NCBI GenBank assembly: GCA_035628055.1 | Contig: DASPKO010000060.1 | Coordinates: forward strand, 1-31,720 | Direction: 5' to 3' | Source: DASPKO01 sp035628055 | Lineage (GTDB): Bacteria; Planctomycetota; Phycisphaerae; Phycisphaerales; UBA1924 | DNA: 31,720 nucleotides | Shown here: positions 1-7,081 of the stretch, piece after piece | Layout of the letters: each line of letters begins with the position of its first letter | Numbering within the stretch: the stretch's first letter is position 1 | Program-made: the position numbers and the translations under genes | The notes under the pieces: generated by a model | Told to the model about the DNA's origin: nothing | The model's input: the letters and a program-made list of their open reading frames with translations, nothing else | Database searches by the model: none

Positions 1-77
1 TGTAATTCGTCTGTATCCGAAATGTCTCCGAAGAGGCATGGTGCTTGCTCGTCGCAACGCCGCTGCAAGATTTCAGG

Positions 78-102
78 TGACTACGCAAGCCTCAGGTAGT
101 CA
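78..102 (+). promoter_or_regulatory. 7-bp hairpin in leader of the first ORF
   Basis: TGACTAC at 78-84 is the exact reverse complement of GTAGTCA at 96-102, with an 11-base loop. It lies in the lower-GC first 130 bases, about 34 bases upstream of the ATG at 136. It could fold in a 5' leader or be an operator. Nothing in the sequence shows which, and it may be a chance palindrome. Confidence 0.3.
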
Positions 103-135
103 GTCCGACACGCACTCGAACAAGGATATATAGAG

Positions 136-231
136 ATGACGACGGCAACTCACTCAGGTCTTATCAGGGGTCGGTTCGCGCGCGCGTTCGCGCTCTGTCT
201 GCTGGCGCTGGCGGCGACGCTCGCGCAGTCG
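136..231 (+). pseudogene. 5' fragment of a secreted-protein gene (signal peptide only)
   Basis: The ATG at 136 opens a frame whose first 32 residues look like a complete Sec signal peptide. There is an Arg-rich n-region (residues 11-16), a hydrophobic Leu/Ala core (about 17-28) and an Ala-Gln-Ser end. After about base 231 this frame becomes Pro/Ser/Thr/Arg-rich nonsense (stop at 498), while a neighbouring frame becomes a recognisable ABC ATPase. The first 60 bases are about 52% G+C, clearly below the rest of the window. I read this as the start of an unrelated secreted-protein gene joined out of frame to the ATPase, either by a genomic deletion or by a chimeric sequence end. What the mature protein was cannot be told. 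Confidence 0.5.
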
Positions 232-614
232 CGCGGGCCCTGGCCCAGGAAGCCCGCGTCTACTTCATGGACGAGCCCTTCGCCGGGGTCGACGCCGCCA
301 CCGAATCGGCGATCGTCGACATCCTCCGCCGGCTTCGCGCCGAGGGCAAGACCGTCTTTTGCGTCCACCACGACCTCCAGACCGTTCCCCAGTACTTCGA
401 CCACGTCATCCTGCTCAACACCCGCGTCGTCGCCGCCGGGCCCGTCGCCCAGACGTTCACGCGCGACAACCTCCGCAGGACCTACGGCGGGCGGCTGACG
501 CTCCTCGAGGAGGCCGCCCAGGCCGTCGCCCAGGCCGGCACCCCCACGGCGGCATCCGGGGCGGCGCCGCGCGCCGTGCTCCCGCTGGATCCCGGCCCCG
601 GAGGCCCCGCGTGA
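228..614 (+). pseudogene. Metal ABC transporter ATPase, C-terminal fragment (ZnuC/MntB/TroB-like)
   Basis: The frame reads ARALAQEAR, then Walker B (VYFMDEP), the D-loop (GVD) and the H-loop His (CVHHDL), followed by the C-terminal subdomain of an ABC-2 metal-uptake ATPase. The part that should precede it (Walker A, Q-loop, most of the LSGGQ signature), about 150 residues, is absent. The frame continues upstream only to a stop at 78-80 and there encodes nothing ABC-like. The gene ends in TGA overlapping the GTG of the permease gene (GTGA), the normal arrangement for an ATPase-permease-permease operon. As sequenced it cannot bind ATP. Either the operon has lost its motor subunit or the 5' end was replaced during assembly. 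The metal is probably Mn or Zn, inferred from the neighbours. Confidence 0.75.
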
Positions 615-2008
615 CCGGCGCCGCGCCCGCCGGCTTCGATTGGCCCTCCGCCCACGACGCCCTGCGCGTCCTGACCCTGCGCGCCCACTACAACTCCGTC
701 GTGGTCGTGGTGGCCTCGGCCCTGCTGGGGCTCGCGGCCGGGGTCGTCGGCACCTTCGCCCTCCTGCGCCAGCGCGCCCTCATGGCCGACGCCCTGGCCC
801 ACGCCACCCTCCCGGGCATCGCCACGGCCTTTCTCGTCAGCGTCGCCCTCGGCGCGCCGGGAAAGTCCCGGGCGGCCCTGCTCGTGGGCGCCACCGTCAC
901 CGGCGTGCTGGCCGTCCTGCTCGTGCAGTGGATTATCCGTCACACCCGGCTCCGCGAGGATGCCGCGATCGCCGTCGTGCTCGGGGTCTCCTTCGCCCTC
1001 GGCATCGTGCTTCTGAGCTACCTGCAGAGTCTCCCGACCGGCACCCAGGGCGGGCTCAATCACTACATCTACGGGCAGCCCGCCGCCATGAGCCGCCAGG
1101 ACGCCGCGCTCATGGGCGGCGCCGCCCTGCTCGCCACCACCCTGACCGCACTGCTCTTTCGCCACCTGCGCCTGGTCTGCTTCGACGACCGGTTCGCCGC
1201 CTCCATCGGCTCGCCCGTCCCGATGCTCGACCTCCTGATCATGACCCTCGTAGTGCTCGTCACCGTGATCGGGCTCCAGGCCGTCGGCCTCATCCTGGTG
1301 GTCTCGCTGCTGGTCATCCCTCCCGCGGCGGCGCGCTTCTGGACCGAGCGCCTGGGGGTGATGGTCCCCCTCGCCGGGGCCATCGGGGCCGCCGCCGGAT
1401 ACCTCGGGGCCTCGGCCTCGGCGCTCGGCCCCAGCCTCCCCGCGGGCGCGGTGATCGTGCTGACCGCCGGGGCGCTCTTCCTGGTGAGCCTGCTGGTGGC
1501 GCCGCGCCGCGGCCTCCTGCGCGCCGCCGCCCGGCACGGTGCGCTCCGGCTCGCCGTTGCCCGTGACCACTATCTCCGCGCCGCCTACGAACTCGCCGAG
1601 CTCCGCGGGTCGGCGACCGAGGCCCCCCTCTCCCGCACAGACCTGGCCAGGGTGGCCGGGCTCTCCAGGCCCGCGCTCGCCGCCCTGACCGCCTGGCTCC
1701 GGCTCCGCGGCGACCTGCGGCGCCTGCCTTCGGGCGTGGCGCTCACGCCCCGCGGCGCCCGCGCCGCGCTCCGCCTGACCCGCAATCACCGCCTGTGGGA
1801 GGAGTATCTGCTCGCCCACGCCGACATTGCCCCCTCCCACGTCGACCGCTCCGCCGATCGGGTGGAGCACATCCTCTCGCCCGCCCTGGTCGCGGAGCTC
1901 GAAGCCACCCTGCGGGGCGCGGGCCGCCTGCCCGGCGACGGGCCCACGCCCAGCCGCCACCCCCTGGCTCTCGGCGCCGCGGTGCGCCCAACGGACCCGG
2001 CCCCGTGA
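611..2008 (+). CDS. Mn/Zn ABC transporter permease fused to DtxR-like domain (1)
   Basis: The protein has 465 residues. Residues about 1-300 are a polytopic ABC-3 family permease (TroC/MntC/ZnuB type) with about eight or nine hydrophobic helices. It includes the conserved early ALMADALAHATLPG segment and a late GLILVVSLLVIPPAAAR segment. Residues about 320-440 are soluble: a winged-helix-like part and then NHRLWEEYLL...HVDRSADRVEHILS, which resembles the metal-binding/dimerisation helices of DtxR/MntR regulators. The GTG start was chosen because it overlaps the ATPase stop (GTGA) and has GGAGG at 600-604, six bases upstream. The stop overlaps the next GTG in the same way. Such fusions are known in some bacterial phyla. 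The domain may sense cytosolic metal and gate transport; that role is inferred. Confidence 0.9.
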   Translation: MTGAAPAGFDWPSAHDALRVLTLRAHYNSVVVVVASALLGLAAGVVGTFALLRQRALMADALAHATLPGIATAFLVSVALGAPGKSRAALLVGATVTGVLAVLLVQWIIRHTRLREDAAIAVVLGVSFALGIVLLSYLQSLPTGTQGGLNHYIYGQPAAMSRQDAALMGGAALLATTLTALLFRHLRLVCFDDRFAASIGSPVPMLDLLIMTLVVLVTVIGLQAVGLILVVSLLVIPPAAARFWTERLGVMVPLAGAIGAAAGYLGASASALGPSLPAGAVIVLTAGALFLVSLLVAPRRGLLRAAARHGALRLAVARDHYLRAAYELAELRGSATEAPLSRTDLARVAGLSRPALAALTAWLRLRGDLRRLPSGVALTPRGARAALRLTRNHRLWEEYLLAHADIAPSHVDRSADRVEHILSPALVAELEATLRGAGRLPGDGPTPSRHPLALGAAVRPTDPAP

Positions 2009-3336
2009 GCCCCGCCCTGCGCCTGTTCCTCGAGCTCGACCTCCCCGCGATGCTCTCGGCGACGCTGGCCGCGGTCACCTGCGCCCTGCTGGGCAACTTC
2101 CTGCTCCTCCGCCGCCTCTCCCTGCTGGGCGACGCGATCTCGCACGCCGTGCTCCCGGGACTCGTGATCGCGTTCATCGTCACGCAGTCGCGCCACCCCG
2201 TCCCCATGCTCCTCGGTGCCGCCGCCAGCGGGCTCGTCACCGTCCTGCTCGTCGAGCTCCTGCGCCGGCTCACCCGGCTGGAATCCGGTGCCTCGATGGG
2301 GGTCGTCTTCTCCATCCTCTTCGCGCTGGGCGTGGTCCTGATCGAGCGCCACGCGCGCGACGTGGACCTCGACCCCGACTGCGTCCTGGCCGGCGCCCTC
2401 GAGACCATCACCTGGACGCCCCGCCCCGCCCCCGGATCCGTCGCCGGCTACCTCGCCGCGGACGCGCTCGCCCAGGCCCCAGGCGCCCTGCTGGCCCTGC
2501 TGGCGTTCGCCGCCCTCGCCGGCCTCTTCGTCGTCGGCTTCTTCAAGGAACTCCGCATCGCGGCCTTCGATCCCGCCCTGGCCTCGGCGCTCGGCCTGAG
2601 CGCCGGTCTCACGAACACCCTGCTCATGCTCTTCGTCGCCGGGGCCGTGGTCGTCTCGTTCCAGGCCGTCGGCTCGATCCTGGTCATCGCGATGCTCGTC
2701 TGCCCCCCCGCCACGGCGCGTCTGCTCACCGATCGCCTGGGGCGCCAGCTCGCGCTCAGCGTCGCCCTGGCGGTGATCGCGGGCGTCGGCGGCTACTTCC
2801 TTGCCGCCTTCGCGCCCCGGCTCCTCGGGACTCCCGCCGCTCTCAACGCCGCCGGGATGATCGGCATTGTCTCGGGACTCCTGCTCGGCCTCGGCGTGCT
2901 CGCCTCGCCAAGCCATGGCGTTCTCGCCAAGCAGGCACGTCTCGCACGGCTGCGCCTCTCCATCCTCTCCGAGGACATTCTCGCCCAGCTCTACCGGGCC
3001 CACGAGGCCGGCGAGCCGGTCTCCACCACGGCCCTCGCCCCGACGCCCCTGGGGCGCCTGGCGCTTCGCTCCCGGCGCCGCGCCGGCCAGGTGACGGACG
3101 ATCCCGAGCGCCCGGGTCTCACACCCGAGGGGCTCGAGGCCGCGCGCCAGGTCATTCGCTCGCACCGCCTCTGGGAGACCTACCTCGTCCAGGCCGTCGG
3201 ACTCCGCCCCGATCACGTGCACCGGACCGCCGCCCAGCTCGAGCACCTGGGCGCCCCGTCCCTCGGGCCTCAGGCCGGCCGCACCGGCACCCCGCTCACC
3301 GACCCTCAGGGCAAGCCCATCCCGCCGGGGCCGTAA
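2005..3336 (+). CDS. Mn/Zn ABC transporter permease fused to DtxR-like domain (2)
   Basis: The protein has 443 residues and is a second ABC-3 family permease. It begins LFLELDLPAMLSATLAAV, has the family segment LLGDAISHAVLPG, and ends the membrane part near residue 300. The C-terminal portion (about 310-440) again looks DtxR-like, with SHRLWETYLVQAVGL and HVHRTAAQLEHL. Its winged-helix half is shorter and less regular than in the upstream paralogue, and it ends in a Pro/Gly-rich tail. The GTG start at 2005 overlaps the previous TGA (GTGA); no separate Shine-Dalgarno is obvious, so translational coupling is likely. Paired permeases of this family normally form a heterodimer. The stop lies only 3 bases from the convergent mntR stop. 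Confidence 0.88.
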   Translation: MSPALRLFLELDLPAMLSATLAAVTCALLGNFLLLRRLSLLGDAISHAVLPGLVIAFIVTQSRHPVPMLLGAAASGLVTVLLVELLRRLTRLESGASMGVVFSILFALGVVLIERHARDVDLDPDCVLAGALETITWTPRPAPGSVAGYLAADALAQAPGALLALLAFAALAGLFVVGFFKELRIAAFDPALASALGLSAGLTNTLLMLFVAGAVVVSFQAVGSILVIAMLVCPPATARLLTDRLGRQLALSVALAVIAGVGGYFLAAFAPRLLGTPAALNAAGMIGIVSGLLLGLGVLASPSHGVLAKQARLARLRLSILSEDILAQLYRAHEAGEPVSTTALAPTPLGRLALRSRRRAGQVTDDPERPGLTPEGLEAARQVIRSHRLWETYLVQAVGLRPDHVHRTAAQLEHLGAPSLGPQAGRTGTPLTDPQGKPIPPGP

Positions 3337-3339
3337 GCC

Positions 3340-3819
3340 CTACCGCTCCTCGCGCTCCGCGGTCAGCCGGCGCATCGCGGTGATCGTCTGCTCGCTGACG
3401 TGGTGCTCGATCCCCTCCGCGTCGATCTCCGCCTGCGCCGGCGCCACCCCGATCACACGCAGGAAACGCAGCACCACCTCGTGACGCTCCCGGGCCCGCT
3501 GGGCCAGCAGCAGGCCGCTCGGCGTCAGCGTGATCGGGCGGTACGGCCTGGTGCTCACCAGCCCCTTGCGCTTGAGCCGGGCCACGATCCGGCTGACGGT
3601 CACGTGGCTCACCCCCATCATCACCGCCAGGTCGCGCACGCGCGCCTCGCCCCGTTCCTCGGCCAACTGCGCGATGGCCTCTACATAGTCCTCCCCCGTC
3701 TCGTCCTCGTGCGCCGCCCGCGTGCCGCTGAACCGCGCCGCCTGAGTCTGCTCGCCGCGCCGGCGCGCCCGCCCGGTCTTGGCGGGCCCGCGCTCGTCGC
3801 CCCGCGCCCGCGGGCTCAC
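3340..3819 (-). CDS. mntR: MntR-type manganese-responsive transcriptional regulator
   Basis: The protein has 159 residues and belongs to the DtxR family. A basic N-terminal tail of about 35 residues precedes a helix starting DETGEDYVEAIAQL. A winged helix follows (VRDLAVMMGVSHVTVSRIVARLKRKGLV), then the metal-binding helix pair with RERHEVVLRFL and GIEHHVSEQTI, which closely matches Escherichia coli MntR. The Glu, His and His of that pair are the family's Mn ligands. GTG 3819 is chosen because it overlaps the stop of the upstream DUF167 gene (GTGA) and gives a normal length. A much longer upstream extension in the same frame only reads through the DUF167 gene. The gene is convergent with the permease operon (3-base gap), so it probably regulates that operon in trans. 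Confidence 0.9.
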   Translation of the reverse strand: MSPRARGDERGPAKTGRARRRGEQTQAARFSGTRAAHEDETGEDYVEAIAQLAEERGEARVRDLAVMMGVSHVTVSRIVARLKRKGLVSTRPYRPITLTPSGLLLAQRARERHEVVLRFLRVIGVAPAQAEIDAEGIEHHVSEQTITAMRRLTAEREER

Positions 3820-4097
3820 CACCGCGACTCCACGTCGCGTGCCGTGCGCCCCCGCACCCGCACCAGCTTCTCGGCCGCGCTCTGCCCCGCGATCACCTCG
3901 ACCTCCCGCTCCTTCACGCCCAGCTCCTCGGCGAGCAACCGGCAGAGGGCCGCGTTGGCCCTCCCCTCTTCCGCCGGGGCCGCCAGCCGCAGCTTCAGAC
4001 GATCGCCCAGCCGCCCCGCGACTTCCGAGCGCCGGGCCCCCGGCACGGCCTTGACCGCGATCACGACCGCCCCGAGCGCGTCCGTGGCCATGCTCAT
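3816..4097 (-). CDS. DUF167/YggU family protein
   Basis: The protein has 93 residues. It shows the DUF167 (YggU) pattern: a VKAVPGARRSEV strand-turn, KLRLAAPAEEGRANAAL, LAEELGVKEREVEVIAG, then the basic end EKLVRVRG. The family is small and cytosolic, and its function is unsettled. The ATG at 4097 is preferred. A second ATG at 4091 would drop only two residues, and the frame extends upstream as low-complexity Gly/Pro sequence without family similarity. No Shine-Dalgarno is visible; a TACAAA hexamer lies six bases before the ATG, consistent with a leaderless message. The gene is translationally coupled to mntR by a GTGA overlap. Confidence 0.85.
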   Translation of the reverse strand: MSMATDALGAVVIAVKAVPGARRSEVAGRLGDRLKLRLAAPAEEGRANAALCRLLAEELGVKEREVEVIAGQSAAEKLVRVRGRTARDVESRW

Positions 4098-4103
4098 GCA
4101 CCG

Positions 4104-4109
4104 TTTGTA
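4104..4109 (-). promoter_or_regulatory. -10-like hexamer TACAAA before the DUF167-mntR pair
   Basis: On the minus strand TACAAA sits six bases from the ATG at 4097. This is the spacing expected if transcription starts at or next to the start codon. No good -35 is visible at 16-18 bases. It is one of several such start-proximal hexamers in the window. Confidence 0.35.
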
Positions 4110-4152
4110 CCACAGGAAAGAGGCCGGGCGCGCCCCACCCCCCCCCCCGGTT

Positions 4153-4176
4153 CTTGGCCGATCCGCACCCGCCAAG
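4153..4176. promoter_or_regulatory. Inverted repeat CTTGGC/GCCAAG in divergent intergenic region
   Basis: CTTGGC (4153-4158) and GCCAAG (4171-4176) are exact complements separated by 12 bases. They lie between the divergent DUF167-mntR pair and the TIGR03790 gene, just before the AT-rich stretch 4178-4190 (CATATTTAGAAAA), which is a plausible -10 region for the plus-strand gene. It could be a regulator-binding dyad. It does not match a known MntR box that I can recognise. Confidence 0.3.
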
Positions 4177-4261
4177 TCATATTTAGAAAACCCCGTGGCG
4201 GGATCGGGCGAAGTTATCACTCCCGCCGACGCGTCCCGATCCCCTGGAGCAACCGATCACG

Positions 4262-5899
4262 ATGCCCCGCCCCGCCTGGAACCTCCTCCCGGTCGCCGCC
4301 GCGGCCCTCGCCAGCCTCGTGGCCGCCCCCGGCGCCCGGGGCCAGCTCGCCGAATCCAACGTCCTGGTCGTGTACGACAGCCGCATCCCCGACTCCCTGC
4401 TCGTCGCCGAGCACTACGCGGGGTCGGCGAAGGTTCCCGGCGGCTCCGGCCTCGCGCCGGGCCGGCGCCCGGGCGTGCGTGTGGTGGACCTCGCCGCCCT
4501 CCCGGGCGGGGGGATGTCCCCGCCGGCGACCGACATCTCGTATCCCGACTTCATCTCTCGCTTCCGCAATCCCCTGCGCGCCCATCTCACCGCCCAGGGA
4601 ATCAGCGAATCGGTGCGCTGCCTGGTCCTGACCAAGGGCCTCCCGCACCGCGTGATGGACCACGACAACTTCTTCATCGGGGACAACCCCTCCGGCATGG
4701 GCGGCGAGTTCACGTCGGGCGACGCCTCGGCGGCCTCGCTGGACATCGAGCTCGCGCTGCTCTGGCAGAATCTCGACCAGGGCGAGGTGGGCGGATTCGC
4801 CGATTCGCGCGCCGATGGGATGATCGTCAATCCCTACGCCCGCCAGACATTGCCCGTCCATGCCTGGCCCAGCGCCTCGATCCGCACCGCCAAGTCCTTC
4901 ATCGCCGTCCCCGGGTGGACCGGCGGGATCTGGCAGACCGCGGGCGGCGGCGCCACCCGCCTGACGCCCGGCGACATGTACCTGGTGACCCGGCTGGACG
5001 GGCACACGGTGGCGCACGTGAGCGCGATGATCGACCGCGCCGCGCTCCCCGCCATCCCCGTCGACGCCGAGAGCGCCGCGATCGTGCTCGACGAGAGCCT
5101 GGCCAACGGGGTCGCCGACGCGGGGGAGAACGGGGAGCTGGACAACCAGGGGCCCCCCGCGCTCCGCGCGGGCGACGACTTCGAGCTCACACGCGACCGG
5201 CTCCTGGCCGATGGCCGCATGCTCCCGGCCAACCTCCGTTACGACCAGAGCGCCGGCGCCGCGAACTTTCTCGTGGGCCCGCTGCTGGGCTTCGATGGCG
5301 AGGGAATGGTCCTCGCGGCCCCGGTCGTGCTGCTCGGGCACGAGGGAAACAACCACGCCGGGCCCAAGCCGGGCGACGGTCCCGGGCCCGACCCATCCGC
5401 CGGCTCGCTCTTTGCCGAGTCGTTCAACTACGCGCCGGGCGCCATCTTCAACACCATCGAGTCGTACAACTGCCGCGCCTTCGGGGGCCTGGGGACGATC
5501 ATCGGGCAGGAGCAGGCCGCGGACTTCCTGGCCGCGGGCGGCACCTTCGCCCTGGGGAACGTCTGGGAGCCCTTCAGCATCTCGATCCCGGACAACAGCG
5601 CGCTGATCTCGAACTTCCTGCTGGGGCGCCTGACCTGGGCCGAGGCGGCCTACACCGCGCTCCCCGCGCTCTCCTGGCAGCAGGTCGTCCTGGGCGACCC
5701 ACTGGCCCGCGTGGTGCTCTCGCGCCACGACCTGACCCTCGACCAGGCCGTGGGCGCCGCCGACCTGTACCGCTGGCACGAGCAGCCGGCCGCCGGCGAT
5801 CTCAACCGCAGCGGCCTCGCCGACGACGCCGATCGTCGCCTGCTCGAAGCCGCGGTGCGCGGGCACGAGGCGGTCTTCCTCGCCTCCGGGCAGCGCTAG
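4262..5899 (+). CDS. TIGR03790 family secreted protein with dockerin-like tail
   Basis: The protein has 545 residues. A signal peptide (about 1-28, ending ARGQ) is followed by ESNVLVVYDSRIPDSLLVAEHYA, the hallmark opening of the TIGR03790 family, whose function is unknown. The body has further family-type segments (CLVLTKGLPHRV; a LPVHAWPSASIRTAKSF region; FNYAPGAIFNTIESYNCRAF; FLAAGGTFALGNVWEPF; VVLGDPLARV). The last 50 residues include GDLNRSGLADDADRRLL, which resembles a single Asp/Asn calcium-binding dockerin-like repeat. The protein is presumably exported and surface or periplasmic. It stands alone, with an intrinsic terminator immediately downstream, so it is probably monocistronic. The family call is confident; no enzymatic role can be stated. 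Confidence 0.85.
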   Translation: MPRPAWNLLPVAAAALASLVAAPGARGQLAESNVLVVYDSRIPDSLLVAEHYAGSAKVPGGSGLAPGRRPGVRVVDLAALPGGGMSPPATDISYPDFISRFRNPLRAHLTAQGISESVRCLVLTKGLPHRVMDHDNFFIGDNPSGMGGEFTSGDASAASLDIELALLWQNLDQGEVGGFADSRADGMIVNPYARQTLPVHAWPSASIRTAKSFIAVPGWTGGIWQTAGGGATRLTPGDMYLVTRLDGHTVAHVSAMIDRAALPAIPVDAESAAIVLDESLANGVADAGENGELDNQGPPALRAGDDFELTRDRLLADGRMLPANLRYDQSAGAANFLVGPLLGFDGEGMVLAAPVVLLGHEGNNHAGPKPGDGPGPDPSAGSLFAESFNYAPGAIFNTIESYNCRAFGGLGTIIGQEQAADFLAAGGTFALGNVWEPFSISIPDNSALISNFLLGRLTWAEAAYTALPALSWQQVVLGDPLARVVLSRHDLTLDQAVGAADLYRWHEQPAAGDLNRSGLADDADRRLLEAAVRGHEAVFLASGQR

Positions 5900-5939
5900 C
5901 GAGCCCCCCGAAAACCCGGACAAACCAGCCCAAAACGAC

Positions 5940-5975
5940 ACGGGGCCGGCCCCGTGCGGGACCGGCCCCGTTTTC
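5940..5975 (+). terminator. Rho-independent terminator after the TIGR03790 gene
   Basis: ACGGGGCCGG (5940-5949) pairs perfectly with CCGGCCCCGT (5962-5971) around a 12-base loop, and a run of T follows immediately (5971-5974). It lies 41 bases after the stop at 5899, between convergent genes. An A-run (CAAAACGA) on the 5' side would give a short T-tract on the minus strand, so it may also stop transcripts from the histone-like gene. Confidence 0.85.
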
Positions 5976-6035
5976 ATGGTCGGTGGCGCTCCGAGGCCCC
6001 GGGCTACGCCGCCCGTCGGCCCCTTCCCCTCTCTC

Positions 6036-6203
6036 TCACATTCCCCCGCCCATTCCCCCGCCGCCGCCCATCCCCATGCCGGTCCGCTTGCGGGTCGCCT
6101 TCTTGCGAGACGCCTTGCGTGCACCCTTCTTCGCGGTCTTCTTCGAACCCTTCTTCTTGCCGGCCTTCTTCTTGCCGGCCTTCTTGCGTGCTTTCTTCGC
6201 CAT
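6036..6203 (-). CDS. Lys/Ala-rich histone H1-like protein
   Basis: The protein has 55 residues. From the second residue it is almost entirely Ala, Lys and Arg, in AKK/AGKKK/GSKK-style repeats (about 2-40), like the basic tails of eukaryotic H1 and bacterial H1-like DNA-condensing proteins. It ends in a Met/Gly-only tail (about 41-55). The ATG at 6203 is chosen because GAGGAG lies exactly six bases upstream (plus-strand 6210-6215). The longer upstream extension is not of the same composition. It probably binds DNA or RNA non-specifically in the nucleoid. The Gly/Met tail is unusual, and its role is unknown. Confidence 0.8.
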   Translation of the reverse strand: MAKKARKKAGKKKAGKKKGSKKTAKKGARKASRKKATRKRTGMGMGGGGGMGGGM

Positions 6204-6316
6204 GTGAATCTCCTCGAAAGTGAACAGGAGCCTCTGCGAGAAACTCGGGCGGCTCTGGAGCGCCACGCTCGATGCCGCCGAACTGAAACTTCTATCGGAC
6301 TCGAACCATCACCCTC

Positions 6317-6344
6317 TTGAGCAAACACTTCACCCGGGTACCTC
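6317..6344 (+). promoter_or_regulatory. Possible dapB promoter
   Basis: TTGAGC (6317-6322) is followed after 16 bases by TACCTC (6339-6344), about 20 bases before the dapB ATG. The -35 is good (TTGA plus C at the end) and the -10 is weak. The alternative -10 TCTAAC would give too long a spacer. Confidence 0.3.
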
Positions 6345-6363
6345 TAACAGGCGGGAACACTCC

Positions 6364-7059
6364 ATGTCAAATCACGCGCGCGTCGCCATCGGCCTCTGCG
6401 GCGCCTCCGGCGCCATGGGCTCGCGCATCCTCGCGCTGGCGCACGCCGACCCGCGCTTCGAGCTCGTCTCCACCCTGACACGCGACGGCGCCGGCCCCTC
6501 CCAGGCGCCGCGACCCGCCGACGTCGTCGTCGATTTCTCTGCGCCCGCGGGCACGCGGACCGCGCTCGCCTCCGCGCTCCGGACGCGCTCGGCCCTGCTC
6601 GTCGGCACCACCGGCCTCGACGAGGCGCTCCACGCCGCGCTCCGCGACGCCGCGGCCCACATACCCGTCCTGGTCGCCCCCAACACGTCCCTCGGGATCG
6701 CGGCCGTCGCCGCCGCCAGCGCCGCCCTGGCGCGAGCACTCGGCCCGGGTTTTCACTGCTCGATCGTCGAGGCCCATCACGCCCGCAAGAAGGATGCGCC
6801 CTCCGGCACCGCGCTGCGTCTCGCTCACGCCCTGCGCGCCGCCGGCGCCCACCTGCCCGACTCCCAGGTCCTCTCGATCCGGGGCGGGGACGTCGTGGGC
6901 GAGCACACCGTCCGCTTCGCGGGCCCCGGCGAGTGCATCGAGGTCGTCCACCGCGCCACCACCCGCGACCTCTTCGCCGCGGGGGCCCTGCGGGCCGCGG
7001 CATGGCTCGCCGGCAAGCCCGCGGGTTGGTACGCCATCGAGGACGTCATGGCGGGGTGA
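6364..7059 (+). CDS. dapB: 4-hydroxy-tetrahydrodipicolinate reductase
   Basis: DapB performs the NAD(P)H-dependent reduction step in diaminopimelate and lysine synthesis in the cytosol. The protein has 231 residues, shorter than most DapB proteins. The N-terminal Rossmann motif is GASGAMG (13-19), followed by VVVDFSAP, LLVGTTGL and VLVAPNTSLG. The catalytic block is EAHHARKKDAPSGTAL, with H138/H139 and K142 aligning with the known His-Lys pair, then SIRGGDVVGEHTV. The shortness comes mainly from a trimmed segment after the Rossmann fold, where TRDG leads almost directly to VVDFS. The ATG at 6364 is chosen because family similarity begins there; an upstream extension in frame has none. It faces the convergent smc gene across a 22-base gap. 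Confidence 0.93.
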   Translation: MSNHARVAIGLCGASGAMGSRILALAHADPRFELVSTLTRDGAGPSQAPRPADVVVDFSAPAGTRTALASALRTRSALLVGTTGLDEALHAALRDAAAHIPVLVAPNTSLGIAAVAAASAALARALGPGFHCSIVEAHHARKKDAPSGTALRLAHALRAAGAHLPDSQVLSIRGGDVVGEHTVRFAGPGECIEVVHRATTRDLFAAGALRAAAWLAGKPAGWYAIEDVMAG

Positions 7060-7081
7060 GACCGCCCCCCGGGAGCCGGGC

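Noticed and set aside
136..498. 120-residue ORF as one secreted protein
   Set aside because: After about residue 32 it is a frame-shifted reading of the ABC ATPase, which is clearly recognisable in another frame.
6250..6363. tRNA-like T-loop (GGTTCGAGTCC on the minus strand, plus-strand 6297-6307)
   Set aside because: The flanking T-stem has a mismatch and two wobble pairs, the expected anticodon loop lacks T33 and its stem does not pair, and there is no acceptor stem or CCA.
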